From Calocera cornea HHB12733 (lineage: Eukaryota; Basidiomycota; Dacrymycetes; Dacrymycetales; Dacrymycetaceae), in assembly GCA_001632435.1 (NCBI GenBank), contig KV423924.1, positions 248,001 to 312,000 on the forward strand: 64,000 bases of DNA, written 5' to 3'. Below, in pieces: positions 45,339 through 56,088 of the stretch (its first letter is position 1; each line of letters starts with the position of its first letter). Made by a program: the position numbers and the translations under genes. The notes beneath the pieces are model-generated. The model was not told where the DNA came from. It saw only the letters and a list, made by a program, of their open reading frames with translations, and made no database searches.

Positions 45339-47327
45339 CTAAACCCATCTTTTTCCTTTCTTCTCCCTCAACAAACCCCAGGAGACTACGAGAATCGCAG
45401 CGCCTGCAATCATGGTTATCTTCCAAGTCCCAGGTCAAATATATGTGAGCTGGGTACAGATACGAATACTGACTTATATAACTCACGGCACTGAAAAGAA
45501 CTGCCTTCCACCAATTATAGTCCGGGCCATTCCCAAGCAGTGCACCATCAATAGGTGTGCTGAAAAGAGCCCCGACGCCCATGAAAGCACATGCCAACCC
45601 TAAACGTAACCTAATAGATGTCCGTCAGCATTTGTGAGGGGGACGGGGAATGCGTCGCCGACCCGATCTCGGAAACGTCATCGGCCATTGAGGCAAACGT
45701 GGGTCCTAATAAGGAGACATCTGCAAAACCCGTGAGCCAATTCATTCGACCGCTGGATGAATTGATTACAGGCCCCGGAGAAAAAGCCATATCTAACATG
45801 ACAGTCAGGCGTGACAAACCTTCTCCGCGGGGAGTTGGTGCGTACAGCATACAGACCACTGCGAGACTCGCAACATCTCGTATGCCAAGGAGTGCAAAGA
45901 CAATAGTGCCTGCAAGAGCTGATGCCGGGATGAGGACTGTGATCGGGCCGACCTTGTCGGCGAGGTAGTTAGGGACAGTCCTGCACAGCCGGCTTCAGTA
46001 TGCCTGACATTGACGATGACGGCGCACATACCTTCCGAACACTGACGCACCATTGAGCATCGCAAGCTTTGCATACCTATCAGCAAGTGACAATTGCAGC
46101 AACATCGCTAGGCCCACGTACTGTATAAAAGGCGACCGTCTCCGAAATCCCTTGAGTCTCAGCGTAAAGCTGGACGTAGAAGACTGGGCGATCCTGAGTA
46201 TGGATGTGGTTTCGCTAGCCGAGCGGTACGTACAGACCAGATCTGACCAACTTGCACTCAGAATTGTGATGAGCAGATGTCCCATAACATACAAAGTCCA
46301 AGGCCAATGATGCACACCGATGTCACCCCAAAGAGATACGGTGGGTCGCGTAGAAGCTTGATGGGACTAGGCGGTTTCATCATTCGTTGATGAGGATGAT
46401 AGTTGGTCGAGCAGAGAAGGTTTGCCAAGAGCAAGGCGCCAAGCATAAAGAAGCCCAGAGCACGTACTCCCCATCCAAAGCCGCGTTCCTGGAACACGTT
46501 GTTGAGGAGGACTAGTAGGGCTTCAGCGAAAACAAGGGGTACGTTCTCGCACGAGACTTACTTGGGAAAACGATCCCTCTAACAACCACAATAAGCTTGA
46601 GGCTCACACGCGAAGGGATCAACCTACCCCACGGAAGACCCAGTAGCTGCGATACCCATCGCGATGCTCCTCCTCTTCAAGAAGTGGTGCCCTACGACAG
46701 CTACAGACGGCAGATAGAGTAGGCCGAGACCGACGCCTTGTCCCACAGCCTGAGCCAAGAAGACCTGCATACACCCTCGTGAGTATCTTAAGGTGTTGGG
46801 CACAGTCCACGTTAGTTCACACCTGCCAGTATGCGTCTGGCTCGGCCGCACTCAAGCCAAAGATGCAGCCCACAAGGAGAATACTTCCCCCGACCATCAT
46901 ATGCTGGAAGTAGCCAGCATCGAACCAACGCCCAGCAACCAGACCGGCCAAGAAGAGCAGGCATGTCTGCAGAGAGCCAATCCAGGAGATGGCGCTTGCC
47001 GAGTACGACGGCAAGAGGGTCTCGATGTAGTAGGCCTGGTACACCCCGTACGTGTTGACATAGCCGAAAGTGCACATGCTGATGATCCAGCAGCCACCAA
47101 CTGTGGGAACAGTGCGTTAGCCTGAAAAGGAAATTCTCGGGCATCACTGTTGCACCTGTCGCCCATGCGCGGAGGCCGCCGTCCGGAATAACGTGCGCAT
47201 CGCGTGCCGGCTCTGTGGTGACAGCCGCCTCGTCGCCTTTGTGATCCGTGACGTTAGTAAGGGAAGAAGCGGCGGTCGTTTTGAAGTCGCGCGGAGAGCC
47301 AAGTTCGACATCCAGCATTTTCTCCAT
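45339..47327 (-). CDS. MCT-like MFS transporter, copy 6
   Basis: The first ATG in frame gives MEKMLDVELGSPRDFKTTAA; the open frame upstream has no ATG. The tail ends AHVIPDGGLRAWATGA. It continues GGCWIISMCTFGYVNTYGVY, AISWIGSLQTCLLFLAGLVA, FLAQAVGQGVGLGLLYLPSV, HHFLKRRSIAMGIAATGSSV, NNVFQERGFGWGVRALGFFM, PPYLFGVTSVCIIGLGL, MLNGASVFGRTVPNYLADKV, GPITVLIPASALAGTIVFAL, LRLGLACAFMGVGALFSTPI and DGALLGNGPDYNWWKAVLFS. The last exon gives TMIAGAAILVVSWGLLR and ends EKKGKRWV. It is the most diverged of the trio (FSTPI for IGTPI). An extra small intron splits GSSV|GIVFP. About twelve introns; no lesion is seen. Confidence 0.86.
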
Positions 47328-48208
47328 CCCGATAGCCAGCGGGGCGCGAGAGTCAGAGAGCGGAAAACGCAGACCAGCGACGGTCGAGGGCAACCATTGA
47401 TATATCGTGACATAAGATTCCAGAACCGTGCCGGGACGTGCATGCTGCGCGATAATACTTGGTGCGGCCGTCCATCTCGGTGCGGCCGGCTAATCTTTGC
47501 TCGCCCATCAACGTTCCCCACCGCCCACTTCCCACCGCGCGGGCGCCAACCTCCCTCTTTGCACCAAGGACTCGCCCGATACCTACATACCAGCCATCCT
47601 ATTTTCCCAGCGTGCGAGAGGTGCGATAAGAGCCAGTGCTTTGGGACAGCGCGGACGCTCCGGGCCTGACGACGCGCAAGTTGTTAGAATCTCGGAATGT
47701 TGGAATGTTGGAAGGCCCGAAGACGAGCGGTCGCAGGGTCGTAGCCGCCGGGCGCTTAGCAGGACCCTGTGCGGCTCGGGCCGCATGAAGCTCTAGCCGA
47801 GGGCTGCAGATGTCTGTCTGTATGTCTGTATGTATGTACGCGCCTTAAGTTTCGCAGGAGTGTCCGGGCGGACGACGGTGGGCACTGGGTGCACGCGGTG
47901 CGCCGGTGGCCCGGGGGTGGACGGGACGCGCCGTGCCATAACCGTTCGAAAACGGGCTGGGACGAGAGGACCGCGGTGCAGAGGGTAGAGTGCGATTGCA
48001 TGATAGATGATTGGGGAATAATGCGTGCTAGGGATACAACACTGATACAGACCGACGGGTATGAGGCATGGGCATGCGTGCGTGGGTAACCAAGACGTGC
48101 CGGATGATATTGCAGAAGGGAACCGACCTCGAACCTCGAACCTCGAGCCTCGCCACCACTCCCCCCGCCCGCCCTCATCTGGCCTCGGAGCGCGCCGCGG
48201 CTGACGGC
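47328..48208. other. Intergenic region upstream of MFS copy 6
   Basis: About 880 bases. Contains a GTCT/GTAT microsatellite (about 47811-47838) and a (CTCGAAC)-type repeat (about 48127-48155). Open frames on both strands lack recognisable content. Confidence 0.45.
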
Positions 48209-50234
48209 TCACACCCACCCGCCCTGCTCCGGCAGGTCCTCCTCCGGCTCCGGCACCTCCACCACACTTTCCAGGCTCTTCTTCGCCTTATCGCTCGGCG
48301 CGCGCCCGTACAGCGCCTCCCTGCGCCGTGCCATGCGCTCCTCATCATAGTCCTCCGCGCTCGCGCCGTACGGGCTGTGCCCGCCCGCCCCCGCCCCTGC
48401 CCCTGCCCCGCCGGGGCCCCAGGAGGACGGCGGGGGGAAGATGGGCGTCATCTGCATTGCGTGCTGGAGGGAGCGGATTCCCGAGCGGGGCATGTGCGCG
48501 AGGGAGGAGCGCAGGTGCTTCAGTTTCGTCGCCTGCTGCGCGCCCCAGAGCGAGGCGACGGCCTTGCTGATGCTGACCTTGGACAGGTCCGCCCCGCGCT
48601 TCTCCATGACGGTCACGAAGGACTTGAAGTGCTGTAGTACCGCGTAGCTGGTCAGCGCCTGGTCGAGGACTGCAGCAGCAGCACGCGAGACGCGAACATA
48701 CCTCGATCGACGTCCGGTAGTGCCCACTGAGCGGGTTCAGGCTCTGAATCAGGCCATCCTTGACGGTGATCGTCCCCGCGCTGCTGATGACGCCCCCAGC
48801 AAGGAAGCTCGAGTGCTGGAAGCTCCCCGTGCACTTGATCCCGACGTACAGGTCATAGTGCTGGGAGGCGACGTATATCCACGTGTCGCGGCGGGGCCGG
48901 CGGCGGCGGCGGTCGCGGTCGCGGTCGCGGTGCAGGCGGCGGGCGAGGGTCTTGCGCAGGAGGTGCTCGGTCAGCGACTGCCGGAACGAATGCTCGGCTT
49001 TGCTGCTGCTGCTGCTGCTGTTCCCCGGGTCGTCCTCCGGCCCAGGAGGGCCGTTCGGCTCGGAGGCCGGCGTGGGCGGCGTGCTGGACGAAGGCTCGCT
49101 CTCCGTGCCCGCCTCGGCGGGGGAGTCGCTCTCGACGACGGTGGGCTCGACTCCGCGGCCCTCGCCCGCGTCCTCCCACCGCCCGGGGGTCGTGTCGACG
49201 AGCTCGGAATTGTGCGCCCAGCGGAGCCGGCCCTGCCCGTCCACCTCGGCCAGGTAGTGCACGCGCTGCTCGGGCGTCAGGTAGCGCACCGTCGCGCGCT
49301 CGAGGTGCTGGCGCGGGCACTCGGGGAGCGAGAGCTGGGCGCCGGCACCCCGGTCGAGCCACTTGAAGAAGTTGTCCTCGGTCGGCGAGTCGATCCACCG
49401 CCGGTGGTAGTACTTGAGGTTGCTGCCGTACCTGCGCGCCCTTAGCATTCCCGTGCAACGCTGCAGCATCCCACTGCTGCCCACTACGCGCCCGCTTCAT
49501 CCCGGGGGAGGGGCCGGAGCGGGAGCGCATGGGAGAAGGGAAAAGACTGACCGATGCTTCGGGTCGATCATCTCAAGGTAATGCAGTTCCTCGAGATGCT
49601 TAGTCCACGCATGCTCCTCCTTCCCCTCGCTCCCCTCCTGCGCGTCCGGGCCGTCCAGCCCCTCCCCGCTCCCTTCATCCCCATCCCCATCCCCATCCCC
49701 ATCCCCATCCGCCTCCGCCTCCGCGTCCTCCCCACTCGAGTCGCTGTCCGAATCACTCGTGCTGTCGAACCCCCCGCGGGCGGGGCCGGTAGCCTCGGCG
49801 AGGTGGTGTGCGTAGAGCGTGCCGCGTGCCCAGCGGGCCCGCGCGTCGTTCCGCCCTTCCAAGGCGTTGTTGTACCCCGCCTATCCGCTCGGCAAGTCAG
49901 CAGGTGCATCGTCCGGGGTAGACATACAGGGAGTGGGCCGCACCTCCTCCTTCATGCGCTTGAGGGCCTCGTTCCAGCGCTCGTTCGCGTCAAGCTTGAG
50001 CTCCTTCTTGACATTATGGTTCTTCATCCCTCCGGCCCCGCCTCCCCCACTCGTACTCGCACCCGCACTCGCACCTGCGCTCCACTCCGCAGCCGGCGAG
50101 CTCCTCCCTGAGGCCAGCGGGCTAGCGGGGGAGAGGGGACTGAGGCTTGCGGGGGAGAAGGGGCTGGCGGAGCCCGAGGGGGAGCGCGGGGAGAGGTGGG
50201 AGAGGTCGAGTGTGGCGGCGGGGTGGTGCCACAT
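48209..50234 (-). CDS. IQ/calmodulin-binding-type conserved fungal protein
   Basis: ATG 50234 gives MWHHPAATLDLSHLSPRSPS and a Ser/Pro/Gly-rich N-terminus. A helical part follows (KKELKLDANERWNEALKRMK, then after an intron AGYNNALEGRNDARARWARG). An acidic stretch contains (Gly-Asp)n repeats. The conserved core is KHLEELHYLEMIDPKHR, YGSNLKYYHRRWIDSPTEDN, FFKWLDRGAGAQLSLPECPR, RYLTPEQRVHYLAEVDGQGR, TWIYVASQHYDLYVGIKCTG, FQHSSFLAGGVISSAGTITV, KDGLIQSLNPLSGHYRTSIE, and FKSFVTVMEKRGADLSKVSI in the last exon. This matches fungal proteins usually annotated as IQ calmodulin-binding; I do not see a clean IQ motif here, so the N-terminal exon may be missed. A poly-Ser run and an Arg/Asp repeat interrupt the core. 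About 610 residues. Role unknown. Confidence 0.72.
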
Positions 50235-51446
50235 GGGGGAGGCGGGGCGTGTGGGGTGGACGGTGCAGGGGACAGGGGACAGGGGACGAGGGGACAGTAG
50301 TAGTATATGTGCAGCGACGTAGCGGAACAAGGGTGATTAGGCGGGCTCAGTCGACCGTCACGACCCACCACCGGCGAAGCGCTGCGGGTGATGCGACCGC
50401 TGCCGAAGGAAGGTCCGGGCGCGAGTGCGAGCGCGGTTATCGCGATACGGCGTTTGCGCCGCGAAAGGCGAAACGGTGCGGTGCGGTGCGGCCGGCAGCG
50501 GCCGCGGCAGCGCTGCAGATTCTCACGTCTTCCGCCGGTGGCCTGGCTGCCCGTGCCCGTCCAGCACTGTACGTAAACACAGCGAATATGCACGAGGCAG
50601 GCGGGGTGCAAGAAGATCAACGAAGGGGCGGGGAGGCGGGCGATCCCACCCATCGCCCCGTCTGCTGTCTCGCCTCCAACCCGCCGCTTTTGGCGCGCAA
50701 TCGGCAGTGGGCTGCAGCCGGGCGTGACGTAGGCAGCTCAGGCTCCCTAACGGCGGCGCGCCACACGCCCTCAAGGGATCGGGAAGCACCCTGGAATCCC
50801 TAAGTTACACCGCCGCCCTCTTTAGGGGACCTGCCGTGCTTGGGTATTCAGTGCACGGCACACGGCACACGGCGCATGCCGCTCCCGCCGGCCTTGAAAT
50901 TCTCACGCATGCTGCCGACTGCCGGGCACGCTACCGGCTGCCGGCTTACCATTAATGCACCCACGCATGCACCCGGCCCGGCCGGCACGGGACATGCTTG
51001 CCCTGCCCATTCTACTTCGAGTCAGAGCCATGAGGAAAGGTTGCGTACACAATCTCCATTAGACACCGACCATCTGATCGTCCCGACCATGCGCCGCAAA
51101 CCAGCTGAGCAGCCCAGCAGCTAACGGACGAAAAAACAGATTTCGGACGCAGGAGGAAGAAGATGGATGAGAGATGATGGGGGAGATTGAGGCACGCGGA
51201 AAGCGAGAGCGCGTGCAAGATACGGGAACAACTTCATCTGGGGGAGAAGGGCAAGGTGAGTGGTATGGGACGGGACGGGGTGATATACGGCGGCGTGACT
51301 ATCGTACTGTACGTAGGTAGCGTGGGTGGGGTCCGTAACAAGCGTGAGAAAAACGAGGATTTGGTTGTGCTTATATACTATGGCGATATGGCAAAGAGAG
51401 AGAAACGATGACATGGATGGCGGTGGTTGGAGGGCAGCGCACGGCT
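50235..51446. other. Intergenic region upstream of the IQ-type gene
   Basis: About 1.2 kb. GGGGACA repeats occur near 50270-50300. Several overlapping GC-rich frames are present; none is convincing. The right end holds the MAPKKK 3' region. Confidence 0.45.
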
Positions 51447-54400
51447 CTAGTCGACAGCAGAGATGGTCGAGAACGGCGTGGGGAACTTCCAATCCTTCGG
51501 AAGGACGAGGTAGGGCTCCTCCCTGAGCTGCGCGGCGGTGGGGCGGTCCTCGGGCTTGATAGCGCAGCACAACAGCCGGAAGCTCTCCGCCTCGGGCGGC
51601 AGGTGCGCGTTGTCCGGCACCGGCGGCGCCTGCTTGTTCGTCATGACCTTGAACATGACCTGCATCAGCTCGTCCTGGCTCCAGGGCCGCTCCCCGGCCC
51701 ACATCTCGAGGAACACGCAGCCGAGCGACCAGATGTCCACTTTGGCCCCGTACCCGTTCGCCTGCGCCACGAACATCTCCGGCGCCATCCACGGGATCGA
51801 GCCTGTCATGAGCGTCGCGCCTGCCTGGTCCGCATACGCGTCCTGCGCACGCTTCGACGTTCCAAAGTCGGAGATCTTGCAGTTGCCCTCGTGGTCGATC
51901 AGGATGTTGTCCGCCTTCAGGTCGCGATGCGTGATCCCCATCGCGTGCAGGTACGCGAGCCCGTCCAGAATCTGCGCAGTAATGTTCTTGATCACATCTT
52001 CCCGGAACCTGCCGTAGCGACGCAGGGTGTGGCCAACACTGCCTCCGGGTACATACTCCAAGAAACTTGGGGAGATGATCAGTATATGCGCCTTTATTGC
52101 CAACATTTGAAACGTACATATTGAAGAAATCCTCCGTCTCCTCGCACCCTAGGTACTGCACGATGTTTGGGTGATCCAGATCCTTGAGCGTGTTACTCTC
52201 CGACTTGATAGCGTCCACAACAAGCCGCTGCCTCCCGTCGGCGCGATCCGAGACCGTCCTCGGAAGCTCGACTTGCTTGATGGCGAGCATCTCGCCGGTG
52301 AGCAGGTTCATGCCCATGTACACCCGTCCGTACGTGCCCTTTCCGATCAGCTGGCCCTTGGTGTACCGCACAGTTGGCCGCTGGCCCACGCCGGCCGGCG
52401 ACTCCGGCTCCGAAGGCGTCTGCAGCAACTGACCAGGCGCGACTTCCTCGACCTTGCTGCCCCAGATTTTCGTCGTCCTCTTCCTCTTCATGAGCGTCTT
52501 CTGGTCCTCACCAGGCTCACCATGCTGCAGCTGCTTCCTTGCGGCATTGGCGACATAGCGAATAGACTTCTTGTGCTTGAACTTGTCCTTCACGTTGGCT
52601 CCAGCAGCCGGTGCCTGGCCAAGTGGTGGCACGTCGTCAACCGGCGACTTGCCGCCAGCAGAGGCAGTCTCCAAGACTGGCTTGTCGAGATCGTGACCCG
52701 GGAAGAACTGGTCGAGGTTATCGTACACATCCTCCGGTTGAGGACGCAATTCCCAGTCTCCGTACCCTTTGTCGCTGGACGGTTGGCCAGCGCTGTTGAG
52801 CGGGGACGCGCCGCGGGACGAGGACGGCCTCCCGTTGATCTGCTCCGTTTGAATGGGCGGCACCATCGGTCGGCGGATCGGCGTGCTCGGAGGAAGCGGC
52901 TGCGGCGGGGTGATCCAAAGCGTGCCGCCATCGTCGTATCCGTCGTCCTCGTCGATATCAAGCAACGGGAGGTCGATGACCGGCGGCCCGTTGGGGGAGG
53001 TGGTTGCGGGCCGTAACTGGATCGTGGGCTGCTGCGGCGACGGTGTAGGTGACGATGGGTGCGAAGAAGCGCCGATCGTCGAAGAGTCCGAGCCCAGCTT
53101 GGACGGCGGCATGAGCGTCCTGGAAGCATCATCATCACCGCGCGACGATCCCTGCCTCTCGTTGTCCCAGAACCGTGTCCAGGAGATGTCTTCTTGGCCA
53201 GAGGTGCTCGGAGGCAAGGGTGCGCGCGGCACAGAGCGCTTCGTCCTGACTGGCCTGGACCGGCCCGGTCGCTCTGGGCCACTCTCCTCGTCCGTACCGC
53301 TCGCAGTAGCGGCTGGGTCTTCGCCAGGGGTTGGGGGACCGGTCTGAGAACTGCCTTGACTCGGCGACGTTGGGCTGGCACTGTCGTCGGTAGACCCGCC
53401 GTGCACGTCGGAGTCACGCCTTCCATGCGGCGCCGTCGGAGTGCGGGCCATCGTCCGGCCACCGCGGACATGCGGGTGCCGAAGCAGAGTGCGCTGGTTG
53501 GTCGTATCGCTCGGCGTATGCAGCTCATGGAACGGCGGTGGCGGCCGGTTCCGAAGGGTAGATGGTGGGGTAGGAATGGACGACGTCGGCGTCAGACTGT
53601 TATCACTGTAGACCGTGCTCGCGGAAGTCGGCGTGGAGGCATCAGGCGCCGCGGAGATGCCATTGCGCCGCCTCTCCGGTGAGATGGGAGAAGAAGCACC
53701 GTACGGTTGGGCAGCGTATGCCGAGGCAGTCGGCTGCCGTCGGGTATTGAGCGCAGGCGCGGACGGCGCCGGTCTGCCTGCTGCGCCCAAAGTCCGACTA
53801 GCGTACGGCGATGCCTGGCCCGGCGCAGGGCTAGCAGCACCGTACCGGCTGCTTGTCGCTGTCGCACTCTGCGTCCGCACTGAGCCGGGAGTCGGCGAAG
53901 GACCAATAGGGAGAAGGGAGGTGTTTGACGTGCCGGACCGGAGGTGATTGGCCGATTTGGAGTGACTCAAGGAGCGGGCAAACGAGCCGCCGCTCCCGGT
54001 TGGCGAAGCGATTCTGGGGGCGGCGGTACCTGGCGGCAAGTAGCGTACGGAAGCTGAAGCTAAACAATGAGCTGTATGCATGAGATGCGTCAAGGGGATA
54101 AACTCACTGTCGACCCGCTGTCCGTTGCCGTACGTGCCCAGCGGTGTCCCCTGTCGCTGCCTCTCCCTCTCAGCCCGGTCCCGCTCTTCCTTCTCCCTCT
54201 CCCTTTCCTGCCTGTCCGCTCGTTCCCGCTCCGCCCGCTCTCTCTCCCTCTCCAACGCCCGCTCCCGCTCGATAGCCTCCCGATCCTGCTCCTCGCTCAG
54301 CCGTCCATAGTTCGCCCCGCCGCTCGGCCCAGCATACACCCCGGGCGCGGGGCTGGGACTGCGCACCATGGCCTCGGCCGCCCGACCGTCGATGCTGACC

Positions 54401-56088
54401 TTTCGCCGCTCCGTCTTCACTGGTATGGGGGGTGCGGGGCGGTAGTGTTGCGGGAAGTTGTATCCCTCGATACCGGCGGGCGCAGCATACATGTTCTCGT
54501 CGTATGGTGGTACTGCCGGAGCGTGGGTGATGTTGGGCGGCGCGGATGCAGGGACAGGAGGTTGTCGACGGGCCGTCTCGCTTACGCTGCGGCCATGGGC
54601 TGCCGACCCGGAAGATGGCCCCGGTGGAGGAGCCGGGCTGGGCGCATACGCCAGGTTGGGCTGATACTGTATAGGAGGCGGTCTTGACGTCTCCCGCGGC
54701 GCCCGTTGTAGAGGAGCGGACATGGGTGGTTGTGGCGTTGGAGCGCGTTTGTCGTCAATTGGCGGGCCGAAGGAATGACTCGGCCGGGCAGCCTCGACGT
54801 ACGGCGGGGGGGAGGTGTAGTACATGTTCGGCGGTGCGGGGAGGGAGTTGACGTGTACCGGATACGGGTGTGGAGGGAGGGGAGGGGGGGATGTATGCGT
54901 GGGGGATGCCCGAGGTTGCGGTTGGAGGTGTTGTGGATGTTGTTGTGGATGTTGCTGGAGGAAGCCGTTCTGCGCGGGCATGGGCGATCCACCAGAGACG
55001 GCGGATGTGGGGCTGACGAGCTGCTCCGGGCTGTTGGCGGCGACGTGGCTCGGGCTCGTCCCCGGCTGCTGCATCTGGATGGGCGCTGGGCCCGGGCGGG
55101 AGGGGCCCGCGGCGGGTAACGGCGGCGCACCGGGATTGTGCTCGACATAGTATTTTAGCGTCGTCTTGTTGTTGCTGGCGGCGCCGTGGACTTGCTCCAA
55201 CAGCTTCGACTCGGAAACCGCGCCGCGATCCTTGGCCATTTCCGGTGTGGCGCCGAATTCGGTCTTGAACAGCGAAAAGTCGCGGTGATACTCTGTCGGA
55301 TACCCGAGCTTGAGAGAGCGCATATAAGTCCCATGGATGAGCACAAGGAGGGTTAGCACACGTACCGAGCTCAGTATCTTCTCCCTTATCCGTGGCCCAC
55401 CGTTGACGCCGGTGACGTCGACCGACGTGTAGTTGTCCCCGTCCTGGGTGATGTTGACGAGGACGGTGTTTGTCGGACGCTCGTACAAGAACGGGGTGAA
55501 CGTGGACGACGCGGGTGTGCTCACACTCGTGATCGGCGACGGCTCCATCGCACTCGTGTTCGATCCGGAGCGGGAATGACCGGGCCCATAGCGGGCGTTG
55601 CCAGCGATGTTGACGATGGAGTGGAACGGGTCCTCGTGCTCGTCCTTGGGGGACTGCCGCGGGATGTCCTTCTCGGGCGGATAGCGATACTGGTTCGGTG
55701 TTACTGGACTTGGTGTTGGCGGCGTCTGGGCATTGCCAGACGTCGAGGCGGTCGGTGTGGAGCCGGCGAACGAGCCCGACGAGGCGATTGATGACGGTGT
55801 CGAGGGCCCCGGGGCGCATCCGACCTGAAGCGGGGTCCTTGGTGCGGGCTGCGGGGACCGGCCGAGCTGGGGCTGGCTCGTGCTGGCCTTCTCCTTCGAC
55901 GGCTGCCGCTCGATCTCGCGCTGGAGGTGCTTCATGCGCGCGTATTCCCGGCGGGAATAGGGCCGCTGCTGGGCCGAGCTCGAGGCGGCGAGGGCTGTGG
56001 CAGGGTTTTGTTCATAGTCGGCTGCGGACTCGTCCTGGTCTGGGTTGAAGGTGACGAGCCTGCCCTTCGACCCCACGGAGGAATACAT
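51447..56088 (-). CDS. BCK1: Bck1-like MAP kinase kinase kinase
   Basis: A MAPKKK of the Ste11/Bck1 group; Bck1 relays PKC signals to the cell-wall integrity MAPK cascade. The start MYSSVGSKGRLVTFNPDQDE opens about 1200 mostly disordered Pro/Ser-rich residues. One folded block at about 215-320 has TNTVLVNITQDGDNYTSVDV, an intron, then LGYPTEYHRDFSLFKTEFGA, a ubiquitin-like/RA-type region. A highly charged Arg/Glu helix follows at about 575-625. The C-terminal kinase has YTKGQLIGKGTYGRVYMG (Gly loop), EMLAIKQVELP (catalytic Lys), LGCEETEDFFN|IFLEYVPG across an intron, HRDLKADNILID, KISDFGTSKR and GSIPWMAPEMF. It then has KVDIWSLGCVFLEMWAGERP and ends TPFSTISAVD. At least four introns (near 55320, 54080, 52100 and 52060-52110). 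About 1490 residues, close to yeast Bck1. Bck1 is favoured over Ste11 for its size and long N-terminus. Confidence 0.88.

Noticed and set aside
47328..47397. Upstream extension of MFS copy 6 to 47393
   Set aside because: The extension has no ATG in frame; the first in-frame ATG is at 47327 and gives a tail length like the other copies.
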